DNA of 64,000 bases from Silene conica (GCA_029255685.2 CM055320.2:13192614-13256613); one strand, 5' to 3'. Counted from the stretch's first letter, positions 22,550-34,972 are shown. A program made the numbers and translations. Notes: generated by a model from the sequence alone, not told the origin.

Positions 22550-22996
22550 TAACAATGATGACGTGACGTGTGATCTGAGGTGATGAGGTGGCAATATTAA
22601 CGTGCAGTGCGACTTAGTTTGACATAATACGATGAAAGTGATGGTATGACACACACTTCGAGGTGACGATGTGACATATGATCCTAGATGATGAGGTGAC
22701 AATGATGATATGGAATGAAGTGAAAGTGATAGTGTGACGCATGTGGTCAATCGAAATGATGAGGTGACAATGCTAATGTGGAATGTAATTTGACGTATTA
22801 AACTGAAAGTGATGACGTGATACACACTTTGATGTGATGACATGGCATGTGGTACTAGGTGATGAGTTGGCGGTGCTGAACTGCTGACGTGGAATGCAAT
22901 TTGATGTACTACGGTAAAAGTGACGGTGTGACACAAACTTTGAAGTGATAACGTGACATGTTGTTTGAGGTGATGACGTGACATACCGCATATACA
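22550..22996. repeat. Degenerate minisatellite, about 90-105-bp unit
   Basis: Four to five diverged copies of a unit with GAAAGTGATGRYRTGACACA, then ACTTTGARGTGATGACRTGR, then GAGGTGACAATG and GGAATGYAATTTGA. Unit starts lie at about 22631, 22719, 22805 and 22911. The array makes a long open frame on the minus strand with repeated His, Ser and Thr; I read that as a by-product of the repeat. It abuts the copia LTR at 22997. Confidence 0.8.
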
Positions 22997-24016
22997 TGTG
23001 GGAAAATATCTGTATATATCCCAATACTTTATATGCAGGATTATAACAAAATTATAATTATGATTTACAGTCATAAACGAAATACGAGATACAAGGATTG
23101 GGAACAACAATTAACCGTTGGTCCTTGCAAGAGGCCTAAGATCATATGTCAAAATAGATATCCTCCTAATTATTACACCCAAGATGCTCCGAGAAATACC
23201 CTTTCTTGAGCTAGAAACTGCAAAATTACTGCTAAATTTTGTGTAATATGAAAACGAGAGAGAGGAGGGAGTATCGTTATGTGTGTAACTCGTGAGTTTT
23301 GTGTGTCGTGTATCTGTTATGTATATAGCCGAGTGCTAGTTGATAAGAGGTAGTATATCTCCTGCTAACTACCTTGCTATTAACCATAAGATAGGATTCC
23401 CCAAATCGGTATTTTGGTCTACCTATAACAATTCACAACAACTGAATAACCACTCAAGTTGAGCCGTACACAACAGACCAAACCGAATATTATTCTACTC
23501 GGTCCAACCAATTTTATCTGTATAAGATCGGTTTTTATCCTCTCTTGTGTATAATATTTATCTTATAAATATCGTATATTTATAATTTACTAATTAAATA
23601 TAATCGTTTATATTTAACTAAATTATTCAATCTTTATTAAATAATTCCATTACACATACTAATTAAATATAACATTTTACATTTAATTACAAATTAACAT
23701 TTTAATTCGTCTCAGCCAGTATTATTTAATCAGTATTAAATAATCGTATCATCATTACATTGACTAACCGTTTAGTCGTATAAGGTATCAATATGATTAC
23801 ATTTTCATCTAATCATATCTCTTAGATTACATCCTTTAGGTGTGACTCTTAGGGACTAGTTGATCACCGCCATCTGTATGACAATAATGTCAAACTTCTA
23901 ACAAGCCAACCGTTATCGATTAACGTTAATCAACTGATTATAATACAAAGTATACCATGTGAACCTTTAAGAGATTTATACATGTTATCACACTGTGGAG
24001 GACACTGGCTCCAACA
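22997..24016 (-). repeat. LTR of the copia fossil
   Basis: In plus orientation it runs TGTGGGAAAATATCTG ... GGCTCCAACA. The TG/CA ends and the adjoining polypurine tract define it. It is about 1.02 kb and is closely related to the LTR at 47727-48717. Confidence 0.8.
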
Positions 24017-27000
24017 ATCTCCCACTTGTCCGTACAGGTATATGTGCGATAACCGATTCTCAATATCCATAAATTTCTCCCACTCAATGTAAAACAATTT
24101 GCAAATCTGTATTCACAAAGGTCGTATTTTACAAGCGATCAAGATCAAGAGTGGTTTTCCCGACTAGAGAGTAACTTAACTGATAATGAATCATTATTCG
24201 AGCATGGACATGCATTTCAGTTACAACTCCTCGAGTGGCCCTGTGAAATAACAAAACCTGATAAAGGTTGGATATTTTCCTCAACTCGAATCTTGCAGAT
24301 AGAATCGCAGTATGAAATGACCCAAAAAAAATCTGCTTAGCCCCAGTTACGGTCGACTAGTGAGAAAGAAATCAAAGTCACCCAAAACTACCCTTTATCT
24401 CAAGAAACAGTCGATGGTCAAGAGAATCGACTCTAGGAACACTATAGACGTCCTATCCACGACCTGTCACCGAATGTTCTGAAACATTTAGGACTCCATG
24501 GTGTTGTCACGAAATGGCCTACGAGTTATCGTTATAATCTCGTATATGCGATCGATCAGTCAACAGTTTGACTTATGGCTCGTTGAACCCAAAATCAATC
24601 GAAGTCACAAAATAATTGCCCGAGTTGTTAGCTCATGTGGGCTATTACGGACCAGAATAAATATAATGTAATTCAGTTCACTTTGCGGTCTTCAATGTTT
24701 GTCGTACAAATCCACATGAAAAACAAAATACGAAAACAAAAACGATGATGTTATAAATAGTATATGAAAGAGATACGATTATCCAATTCATCAGAAGTAC
24801 TAATACAACTCATGAACACGTTTAATTCCCATGGATATAACGTGCCCTTCATGCTTTTCATATCTTAACGGTTTAGTGAGAGGATCCGCGATGTTGTCAT
24901 CCGTAGCGATCTTCTCAACCACGATCTCCTTTTGCTCCACGTAATCCCGGATCATGTGAGCCTTCCGCAGTACATGTCTAGATTTGTTGCTAGACTTAGG
25001 CTCCTTAGCCTGGAAGATGGCACCTCTATTATCACAATAGATGGTGATATGGTCATTCAAACTAGGCACTACTGATAGTCCTTGTAAGAACTGACGCATC
25101 CATATAATTTCCTTTGCAGCTTCCGAAGCGGCATAGTACACGGACCCAGTTGTAGAATCTGCTATAACACTTTGCTTGGAACTTTTCCAGCTGACTGTCG
25201 CGCCATTAAGAGTAAAAACGAATCCAGACTGAGATTTCGAGTCATCTCAATCCGTTTCAAAGCTAGCATCTGCGTAACCGTTTGCGCATAGCTCAGTGTC
25301 TCCTCTATAAGTCAATATCAAATCTTTAGTCCTCCGTAGGTACGTAAGAATGTTTTTAACAACCATCCAGTGTGATTCACCTGGATTGCCTTGGTACCGA
25401 CTAGTCATACTCAATGCATATGCCACGTCTGAATGTGTGAATATCATGACATACATGATCGATCCTACAACTGAAGCATAAGGAATGCGACTCATGCGCT
25501 CGACTTCTTCCGATGTCTTTGGTGTCTGAGTCTTGCTCAAATGCACCCCTGAGATCGTTGGAAGTAACCCCTTTTTGGAGTTAGTCATGCTGAATCTTTC
25601 CAGAATCCTATCTATATAAGACTCCTGACTAAGTGATAACATCCGTCGTGATCTATCTCTATAGAAACGGATTCCAAGTATGCACTGTGCCTCACCCAGA
25701 TCTTTCATCTGGAAATGGTCTTTAACCATACTTTAACCGAAGATAGGAGAGGAATGTCGTTTCCAATCAAGAGTATGTCATCGACATATAATACCAGGAA
25801 GACAATCTTGCTCCCGCTCGACTTGATATATAAGCATGGTTCCTCGATTGATCTAATGAAACCATTCTCTTTTATCACATGGTCGAAACGATGATTTCAA
25901 CTCCGAGATGCTTGCTTAAGTCCATAAATGGAACGCTTAAGCTTGCACACTTTCTTAGGATTATTAGGATCAGTGAAACCTTCGGGCCATGTACAAGTCC
26001 TCCTCCAAAAAACCGTCTAAGAAGGCGGTTTTCACATTCATTTGCCAAAATTTATAGTCATGAAATGCGGCGATCGCTAAGATAATCCGAATGGAATGCA
26101 ACATGACTACGGGTGCAAAAATTTAATCATAATGCAACCCTTGCACTTGAATTAAACCCTTTGCCACTAGTCGTGCCTTATAGGTATCTGGTTGTCCTTC
26201 TAAATAATGCTTTATCTTATAAAGCCATTTGTACTGAACAATTCGGACCTTATCAGGAAAGTGAAACAGATCCCATATGTTATTCTCATACATGTATCTC
26301 GGATTGCATGGCTTCAAGCCATAACTTAGAGTCGGAACAGGTCATGACACCTTTATTGGTTACGGGTTCATTACTCTCTAGGAGTAAAACGTCATCTCCA
26401 TCATTCTCCTCGATCATACAAATGTATCTATCAGGAGGAATGGACCCATCATTTTTCAGTCGCGTGGACGGATTTATGTGGTCCATGAAAGCTTTTAGCC
26501 AGGATTCACGTGCTAGTGTGGCACTAGGCATGGGGACATCAGCATGGCCATCCATTTGTTATAAACAGTAATATCAAATGTGAAATGACTTCTACACTGA
26601 AAGAGGAGAAGAAAAATATGATAAGCAATCATCGATTTGTTAATTTTAAGTCTAGTGATAAAACTGTTTAATACTAAGACTTTTAACAGTCATACAATTG
26701 ATCTTCCTCAAGAATTATATAATTGATCCCAAGACTCAATTTCAGTAAATTGATAAGCCAACCTCTTGACTAATTCTACATTTAGAATTCTTGGTCGGTA
26801 AATTTCTGTAAATTCTATCTTTAGTCCACCATAACCACAAGATCGTACAAGGATCATGATGTTGAGGTAAAATAAGTCAACAACTACTACTTACCCAACG
26901 TAGAAGGGGTCATATGGAGAGTAAGGTCCTATATGCCTGGCGACGAAGAAGGGATTCATAATAATTTGACTTATAAAAGGCTAATCTCAATTTTAGATTA

Positions 27001-27059
27001 TAGAGAAAGATCCCATCAACTTTATTTTAATCATTTGAAGTGAACGAATATCTAGCATG
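22997..27059 (-). mobile_element. Ty1/copia element, degraded and shortened fossil
   Basis: Parts in plus order: one LTR (22997-24016), a purine-rich tract (minus ACAAGTGGGAGAT), RNase H with DNIADPLTKPL near 24880, reverse transcriptase pieces with DLGEAQCILGIRFYRDRSRR and SRIPYASVVGSIMYV near 25450-25700, pol parts up to about 26320, the gag start near 26555, and an untranslated leader to 27059. The leader closely matches 62385-62770, so this is the same family as the copia element there. It has several breaks and no second LTR in place. The lineage within copia is uncertain. Confidence 0.85.
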
Positions 27060-27172
27060 CGGAAATAAAACCGCTGGAACAAGGCACTCGGTCGAAAACT
27101 ACATACTCGACCGAGTAGGTGTCACTCGGCCGAATACTGCATACTCGACCGAGTAGGATTCATTCGGTCGAG
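27060..27172. repeat. LTR scrap related to 31727-31850
   Basis: GGAAATAAAACCGCTGGAAC, then ACTCGGYCGA and GACCGAGTAGG repeats, matches part of the long LTR ending at 31986. It is joined directly to copia leader on its left and to Ty3-type coding DNA on its right. Both joints fall inside elements, so the patch is a rearrangement product. Confidence 0.75.
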
Positions 27173-29591
27173 TTAGTCTCCCCTGATGGTACGAGGCCTT
27201 CTCACTTGGGTCTCGCGACCCTCATTGTCTACCTCCTTGCGAGGTGGTAGACTCTTGTTCCTCCTCCCAGGCCACTTAGCATTGTAGTTAGCCTCGGCCT
27301 CGCTTGCCTTTGGTTCAGCTGAACCTTTGGCCTTTCTCTCGGTTGACCCTCCTCGTATCGGCGTTGGTATCACCCTCATTGACGAAATACGATGGTCTCC
27401 TTTGTCCTCGTCCACATCTACGGTCTTCACTACAGAAGACCCCATCAATAGCATTGATCTATCACTCGGCTTCAACACCACTGATGCTCTCTGAAAGAAC
27501 TGCATCCCGAGTACTAACTTGAAGTCATCCGAACGATAGTGAAGTCGAGCTCTCCCGCCCATTCACCTACTTGGACCGCGACTCTCTTAGCCACTCTTTG
27601 GATACGTCTCGCCTTTCCATTAACAGACTTCAAGCAGCTGTTAACGCCGCTCAGAACCAATCCCAGTCGGTTGGCTTCTTCTTTCGTCACTAGGTTTTGG
27701 GTGGCTCCCAAGTGGATCAACGCTCGTGCCTTCCTCCCGTTCACCTTCAAGTGCACGTACATGAGCCCCGTGGATTTCTTTGCGTGGGTTTCATCCAGCT
27801 TCCCCATCGCACCTATCCTTTGGAGGGAGCCCATTCGTGGTTGCCCCTCCTCGTCGCTCGAATCTTCTTCATACTCTTGATGACAGTCGACTACTGCCTC
27901 ATCAAGGCGTTCTTGAGCTCCCTTCAGCATGTTCGGAAATATCGCGCTAAACTGTGCCATGTTGGGACACTCGACCATCTTTTGGGGACCCTCACACACG
28001 TAGCAGAATTTCCCACTTTTGAAGACGAGCTTGTGGGCGAGTTTCCGTTACTCCCCGATCAAGCTTGACTCCCTTGTGTGTAGAACCGACTACTCCCAAC
28101 CGAAACTGAACTGGCTTGCGATTTTATTCCATTAGTCCCATGAGACGAACCAGTATTCTCCGCTGGTGTCGCATCTCGAGGTGCCTCTCGCTCCCCGTGG
28201 CAGTCGAGAAGTCGTTCCGCGGCAGATATTGTTGCAGCCAACGTCTTAGGGTTCTGCCTCATTACCTCTTGTTGAGCCCACCTTTCAATCCGTCGATGAA
28301 CTCGAATGTTCGGTCCGTCTCGGTCATCTCGGTAATCTCGAGCATGCACGCAGAGAATTCCCTCACATAATCTCGGATAGATTTGGTGTGTTTAACCTCC
28401 TTCATCTTCTTCCGAGCAACAAACTTAGTGTTCTCGGGATAGAAGTGATTCTTCATGATCCTCTTGAAGTCGGCCCACGATGTCACCGTGATCGTGCCCG
28501 CTTCCATTTCTTTGTATCTAGCCCTCCACCACATCTTGGCGTCATCCGTCAAGTACATGTAGGCTGTGTCGACTTTCCCCGCCTCATGGAGCCCACTTAC
28601 TCGGAAGTATTGCTCCATGTCGAAAACGAAGTTGTCGACAACTTTCGAATCCCTCGCCCCATCGTAGGTACGAGGTTGAGGCGCTTTCACCTTACGGGCC
28701 CCTGAAAATTTTCCGTCGTTGGCCACGGCTTTCATGAGCGTAGCACAAGTGTTCTCGAGCTCCTCGATCTTTCGATGGAGGTGAGTAATTTCTTCCCCTT
28801 GATCATCGGGAATTGCATTCGCGATCGATAGGGTCCGGGTCTCCATCCCCACCATCGCCGACTCAAGGCCACTAACCGTCTTTTCTAACTCCTCGAGGCT
28901 CTCTCCCATTCGGATCACGATGCCCTCGAGTTTCAGAAGTTTATTATCAAACGCATCTTCGAGGTAGCACATCCGCTCCTCCATCGTCTTGACCATTTTC
29001 TCGATAACGATGAACAAATGCGGTAAGCAGAAACCCGTCTGAAGACCGGCTCTGATACCAAATGTCACGGTCCAGTACTTTTGCCAGATCGTGGTGCGCA
29101 CCCTTGCCCGACTCTAGGGCAAGAATGCAAGCAACAAGGGTCTCGTACTAGTGAGGGATCGCCCACTAGCACGTATCTCGGGTCTCGGGGTGTGTGTCGG
29201 GAATCCTAGTCACGATTATCAACGTCCGACACACGAATGCAATAAAAGTAAGCAATACGATTACTGAAAGCTTAATGATGAGAAGCGGTTTTTCATTGAC
29301 TAGCACCTCTAATAGAGGCAAATTTGATATTTCTCATCTTGTAGCAGTGAACATTGAAATTGCAGAATAGGTATACATTTTCTAAACTCCTAAAAACGTA
29401 TCTTAAACTAAAAACAAGACTCCAAACTTTCAACACGCAGGAAGTAGACTTGGAGTACTAAATGATACAAAGACTAGAAATGAAAATACAAAAGTGAAAT
29501 AAGACATCTACGGGCTCGAAGTGAAAGGACCGCGCACGCAAATTATTGGCTATGAGGCTAGATTTGCGGCTAAAATATGCGGATCCTTACA
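27173..29591 (-). mobile_element. Ty3-type LTR element fossil: protease, gag and one LTR
   Basis: Minus-strand parts: a gag region (28059-29101) with coiled-coil character and the retrotransposon gag motif (YMYLTDDAKMWWRARYKE, then HFYPENTKFVARKKMKEV), a retropepsin-like part (27514-27999, VNGRKARALIHLGATQNLV), and DDFKLVLGMQFF beyond it. A tRNA-Met-type primer site is seen as GCTCTGATACCA at 29049-29060, and the LTR starts TGTCACGGTCC at 29063. The LTR's outer end is taken at 29591 (CTTACA) but is uncertain. Reverse transcriptase and integrase are not seen here. It is a broken fossil with several breaks. Confidence 0.7.
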
Positions 29592-30212
29592 CTTAGCGCA
29601 GTGGTTGGCTTAACTGTGTTAGGGCCGGAATTCTGAATTGAGGGCGCCTTCTCATCCAAAACCGAACCAGGGGTCCCAACACACATACACTGAGTTCATT
29701 TTATTAGACTCCCTACATTCATTAGATTCTTTGGTTTTAGGTTCCAAAATCGTCGGTTTGATACCACTTGTAACACCCCCACTTCCAAGGAGCCTTACTA
29801 GACATTCCTTATTTAGCTAGGATGCTACCATCTCGGTTTTCCGAGGAGTATATATATCAAATGGATCATTAAAGAACAGTTTAATATTTAGTATATGCTT
29901 ACATACTCAACAAATGTATACAAGTGATCTCTATAGGTACAAAAGTAACTACGAAGACTCTTCTCGTCGGTAAGTTCCAATCACATAAACATGTCCGCTC
30001 AACAGCATCCATTAAGCATCCATTCCATGAAACTATCACACTGCTCACCATACGAGTATATAATGGATCACCGCAGACACAGATAGGAACAACACATAAA
30101 CACATACGTCAGTACGAATAATACAACAACTTGTGAATACAAAGTATACAATCTTAATACAATCATAACACTACGAATGGCTCACATGACAAGTACTAAA
30201 ATCATAATTGTA

Positions 30213-30529
30213 CTCCCTCCTATTCAACATAACCTTCCCTATTTGGGGAAGACACGGAGAATAAGGAGGGGATTATTATATGGGAAAGTATTGGTGTGGG
30301 GTTGAGTAATTGGAGAGAGGGTATGTATTGTGGGGTAATTGTTGTGAGTAAGGTGATTAAAATAAGTATAAGGTGATTAAAATAAGTATAAGGTATGAGT
30401 ATGGTGGGGTATTGTGGTGGGGTGATGTGTTTAAAATATGTATAAAAACTTTACTAAATAAGGAAATAGGGAAGGTATTGTGAATAGATGAAAAAGGAAA
30501 TAGGGAAGGTTATGTTGAATAGGAGGGAG
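30213..30529. mobile_element. Stowaway MITE inside the LTR
   Basis: Ends CTCCCTCCTATTCAACATA and the exact inverse, TA on both sides (30211-30212, 30530-30531), 317 bp. The internal AACCTTCCCTAT / ATAGGGAAGGTT pair extends the inverted repeat to about 35 bp. A short 'aaaataagtataaggt' unit is duplicated inside. Confidence 0.92.
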
Positions 30530-30553
30530 TATATTTGTTTCATCAGCCGTCAC

Positions 30554-31121
30554 TAGGGATGGCAATGGATCCTGGATTCGGTCCAGATCCGTAAGAACCG
30601 ACCCTGATGGACTGGATCTGGATCCTATTTTTTCAGACCCGTTGGATTCGGGTCGGATCTGGATCTACCACTTTTAAAACGGATTTGGATCTGGATCCTC
30701 CTACGCAGACCCTGAAGGATCTAGATCCGACCCTGGACCCGTTTTCATAGTAAAAACATGAAGTTTTAAGTCTTAGTTATCTTGTTTCTTGATTTGTGTT
30801 TCGATTATTTGGTCATAATAGTTACTACTTGTAATATTTGATTGAACATAATTGCCACGCTACTAGTTACTTTTCCAATTTTATTGTATTTCGGAAAATG
30901 AATATAATAGTGTTTTGACTCATGAGTTTTTTTATAATGTAAGGCTAGAAACTTGGACCCGAAACGAACCCGGATCCGACCCGGATCAGTTGGATCCAGA
31001 TCTGGATCTCAGATATTTGGACCCGTTGGATCTGGATCGGATCTGGATCCAGGGTATACAATGCGGATTTGGAGCTGGATCCTACTGGACCCGGTCCAGA
31101 TCTGACCAATTGCCATCCCTA
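30554..31121. mobile_element. Small non-autonomous hAT inside the LTR
   Basis: Ends TAGGGATGGCAATGG and inverse, perfect 8-bp target duplication GCCGTCAC at 30546-30553 and 31122-31129. GGATCTGGATC-type subterminal motifs match the 8284-9275 element, so both belong to one family. Size 568 bp, no coding region. Confidence 0.92.
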
Positions 31122-31986
31122 GCCGTCACACCAACATCAGTGAATACCTCAAAGTACCATCCCCCACTTGCTCGCGGCAAGGGGTACCCAGATCCTTAAT
31201 GTGCACATCCTCTCCGTGGCGGGTCCCACGAAGAGCGATTGTGGGAGTGAGAGTCGTTTCCCGCAACTGTCCCACATATATGATCCTATCCAAATAATCA
31301 GTATCGTCACCGCATCGTTACCAGTTTCCATATCATCCATAATATACAATATGCATACGTACTATAAATCAATACAAGATTATGATACACTAATACTTGA
31401 CTGAGTACGGTTACCTACCTGACATACGCATCCAAGGTCCTTGCGCGACTCTGACATGACATGAACGATCTCCTATTGTAGATTCTGCCCATTAACAAGG
31501 TTATAAGAGATACTGGACATGTTAACTAAATCAAGATGAGGTACTTACCGCAACTCGTTATACAGTTGGTAGGGGTTAGGTCTCGCACCGGATAAATCCG
31601 AAGATGAGGTGGTTGGCAGTCGTGGACGTCTAGAATTAGAGGGTGGCAGATGGAGATGACTTCTTTTATTCTAGGGTTGCGGAAACGAGGTTGCGTTTTA
31701 AATATGAATAGGGTTTTTATTAGGAATCGACGCGGAAATAAAACCGCTGGAACAAGGCACTCGGCCGAGTACTGCATACTCAGACGAGTAGGTCTCACTC
31801 GGCCGAGTATTGAATACTCGACCGAGTAGGATTCATTCGGTCGAGTTAATCTCACTCGGCCGAGCCTACTCAACCAGTCGGCTTGTATCTTCCTAAGGTC
31901 TACTTTCCTACTTCCTAAGTCGGTTCCCAGTCCGATGGTTTATAGTCCTTGGTCCAACAATTAGGTCTTTTAACCCGGGTGTTACA

Positions 31987-32123
31987 CAAGCACATGATTT
32001 TTAACGTTATTATTAATAATTTGTTTTTTTTATAATAAATTAATAAATTAATAAAGGGAATATATTATTATAAATAATAATAATATTATTAATAATTTAA
32101 TAATAATAAATTAATAACAACAC

Positions 32124-32154
<31 letters not shown>

Positions 32155-32261
32155 ATTAATAAATGGAATATATTATTAATAATTTTTTATTATTATTACT
32201 ACTAATAATTTTTTTAAAAACCGCAAACTATTATTAATGATACAAAACTTTTATTATTATT
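31987..32261. repeat. AAT/ATT-rich low-complexity DNA
   Basis: Dominated by (AAT)n and TTATTA runs. It may include tail and target DNA of the LINE fragment at 32262. Confidence 0.8.
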
Positions 32262-33465
32262 ATTTTTTTTTTTATGAAACGGGAACTTTTATTAAAGAAG
32301 AATAAAAGGATAACATGAAATTGGTGGGCACCCGCGAAACTAGCTGGGCACTCACTCCCTTAGCAATAGCAAAACTAAAGCGAGAAAATATAAAAGCAGC
32401 GGTCCGCGATCCGGCATCCTGGGACACAAAAAACTTCTGAATCCACTTGAGCAAGGAGACAACATCTTCATCTAATTCCCCCCAAAGAAGCGAAGGAGAA
32501 AGGCAAGAAGCCATAACCATGCCCCGCGCACAAGTCCCTGTACTTGGCACACTTCCTCCGAGCAGCATCAACCACGACCCCTCCGGCACAAAATCAGCCA
32601 TCCCCGACTGAGTCAAAGGGGAAGACCCAACCAGATCCACACACACATCACGCCCCATGTCCCAAGAATAGAGCAGCAAATCCACCGCCCTAAGGGGGCC
32701 TCCAGACCCATCGAGCAAACCAATATCCACTTCCCGACCAACAGAGATCCCCGACCGAAAGCAGATATCCAGAAGAGTATCACGAACAAGGTTATGCCGA
32801 TGCTTGAGACCAACAACACTAACGCAAGAGACAACGTGATCCCCGAAGATATCTCCATCAAAAACCCGGGAGCAAGCCGAACAAGGCAAGGACACGGAAA
32901 TAGCGGAACACCCAAACGATAGCTGAGCACGCACCGGTAAGACCTACTGTTCATAGTCTTCCCCAACCCAGAAATAGGGACCGCCCACAACCAATCAGAC
33001 GAGCAACCTCTCAGCTGAGACATCCAAAGCACAACCTGACGAGGGTCAAAGAGAAAACCGACTCCGCCGAAGCAACAACCCTCGTGAAATAAACATCTGC
33101 CAATTTCTTCATAAGTTTGGTGGCAACGATCTCACTGGGGTTGCGCAGAAAGTCAGATCCCGAAACCGTAGCAAAAACATCCAAAGCTGACTGAAACGAT
33201 GGTCCGGGGTCATGGACGCCCGAAACCAGAAGAAGCCGATCCTGCAAAGCCACAGACTGCAAAAGCTAGAAAAGCATAGTGAATGACCTCTCCCGCAGCA
33301 TACACACCAAGCCCTCCAAAGGAAAAGGGGAGAGTGGCAAGCCGTCATTGCCAGTCACCGAAACCCGGCCCAGAAGCAGTGACGATACGTTCTAGATGAG
33401 AGCGTAGAGCCGCGTCAAAAATAGGCGCAACAGCCCCAAAAGCAATAGGGGAACAAGTACGCAAA
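32262..33465 (-). pseudogene. 5'-truncated non-LTR retrotransposon with C-terminal Cys/His plus nuclease-like domain
   Basis: On the minus strand the piece starts in the end of a reverse-transcriptase region (LRSHLERIVTASGPGFGDWQ near 33360-33410), continues in other frames with SGVHDPGPSFQSALDVF, then GLGKTMNSRSYRCVLSYRL, and then a long frame (32272-32934). That frame has CSACSRVFDGDIFGDHVVSC, KHRHNLVRDTLLDICFRSGI and VDLLLYSWDMGRDVCVDL. The Cys/His cluster followed by a D-x(n)-D pattern resembles the zinc motif and restriction-like endonuclease of R2-type elements. It ends in an A-rich, AAT-repeat tail at 32262-32274 (T-run on plus). There are at least two frameshifts and one in-frame stop, and the 5' part is missing, so it is dead. 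Confidence 0.65.
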
Positions 33466-33699
33466 GTAAAGTAAAGCTTATTATTATTCTTATTGTCATT
33501 ATTATTATTATTATTTAGTTAATTAGTTCATCTCGACTAAATTCAATTCAATTCAGCTCAACCCAGTTTAGCTCGATTCAATTCCGTTCAACTTCATTCC
33601 GTTAAGTTCAGTTCAGCTCTAAAAAGCCAACCAGAAAGAGCATGGCTTCACTCAATTAACTGATATGTGTCTTTGTATCCCACGCTATCTGGTTGACAG
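33466..33699. other. ATT-rich flank
   Basis: A short ATT microsatellite, then CTCAACCCAGTT / TTCAGTTCAGCTC-like motifs. It separates the LINE fragment from the exon at 33700. Confidence 0.5.
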
Positions 33700-33934
33700 T
33701 TGCTGACAAAATTTTCAAGAGACCTTAACTCCTTGAAAAGAGCTCAAGTACTTTGTTTTTACATGGGGAAAGCAGGTCCATCTCTCGAGCTAGTCCAACA
33801 GGTACTTTGTCATTAGATGACAATCTTTATAGGCTTTAATTTAATCAACTAAGATAATACATATCTACTGGATGAATAAAATCTTTTAATTGCGTAGGTT
33901 CTACCCAGAAATAAACGAGAGATTTATGTATATG
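33700..33934 (+). pseudogene. TTC38-like (tetratricopeptide repeat protein 38) exon pair, gene fragment
   Basis: Exon 33700-33801 follows a TTGACAG acceptor and ends at a GT donor. It reads KFSRDLNSLKRAQVLCFYMG, then KAGPSLELVQQ. Exon 33898-33934 follows TGCGTAG and reads VLPRNKREIYVY, with a donor GTATGC. The order 'RDL-x-SLKRAQ-x-LCFYMG ... LVQQVLP-x-N' is what I recall for the plant and animal TTC38 family, proteins of tandem TPR repeats of unknown precise role. The phases of the two exons agree. The next expected segment (YGMLAFPLLE-like) is not seen; following candidate exons give a stop or another sequence. It is probably a truncated duplicate. Confidence 0.5.
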
Positions 33935-34972
33935 GTATGCCTGGTTTTTCCTTACTATAACTCACCTTGTGTTCATACTTTCAGTGCTAACTTATGTTTA
34001 TGATGCACATTACAGCTTATGATGCACATCCCGGTTTATTCTAGTGCCTATAGAAGCACCTTTGCAAACTTGCTACATTAGTGTATGTCTGTATGACGGC
34101 CTTATACTCTGAAGTGTTTTGGAAAGTATCTCATATGGAGACCATGCTACTATTTTCTGCCAACTTATCTATCAAATGTTGGAACGTTTATGCAGATCAA
34201 GAACAACAGATATTGCAGAGCAAAACATCTTATGATCCATATATGAAGTATGTGACCCCTCTAAAGGTGTATGTGCATCTGTTACTGTATACTGTGGTGC
34301 TATTTCTAAGTTCCTTGGAGATTGCAGTTTTTTTATATCAACCTGTTTGTTTTGCAGGCACTATCTTCCCAAAATTTGAACGTGACTTCCTATATATCTT
34401 TTGTGCCAACTTTTTCTCTAATCTGGCAATGAGCATCATCGTACTGTAAATTATCCATCTTGTGAACTGTTTTTCGGCCATAAGATATGCATTTAGTTTT
34501 TCCTGCACAATTTTATCAGTTTGTGCCAATCTTTTATTCTATGAGTGATATCTTAATCTGTTTTCGCTGTCTTTGATTTCATATAGGGATCCGAATCCCT
34601 TGCATAACGTCATAACTGATACAAATTACAAGGACATGCAAGTATTACCAAATTTGATGCCTCTGGGCGCCAAGTATGCTGAAGTAAGTTATACTACTTA
34701 CATTAGAGCTTGTAAGCATGCATAACGTTTCAATATGGATGTCGCTGATTCCGATTTGGATTCTCTGCAGCTTTTGCCTAGGTTTTGATAAGCCCTGACC
34801 AAATATTTTTTTACTGTTTTGACTAAATTGGATACAGTTATTTAAAGCTAGGCAACACATAATTTTTTTAACCTCGCTCTGTTACTAAAAGTTTTAGGGG
34901 CTTGTTTGGTACCTGTTAACAGTCGAGCGACAAGAGGGATGCTGGAAGCATAATTGCAGCCTTGACAGTAAC

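Larger units (their letters stand above)
29592..31986 (-). mobile_element. Leader and long LTR of a LARD-like/Ty3-type element
   Basis: The LTR is 29769-31986, with perfectly inverted ends TGTAACACCC ... GGGTGTTACA. To its left, on the minus strand, is a primer site (AAGTGGTATCAAAC) and a leader with GTTCATTTTATTAGACTC that also occurs just inside the 51355-60409 element. So these are two members of one broad family. The LTR contains a Stowaway MITE (30213) and a small hAT (30554). Its partner LTR is absent apart from the scrap at 27060. Confidence 0.75.

Noticed and set aside
22352-23110. Minus-strand open frame of about 250 codons with His/Ser/Thr repeats
   Set aside because: It follows the minisatellite unit, has no domain, starts inside the LTR and has no promoter or splice context.
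27514-28370. Plus-strand open frames between 27304 and 28705 with Ser/Pro/Leu-rich translations
   Set aside because: They are opposite the minus-strand gag and protease frames, which carry recognisable motifs.
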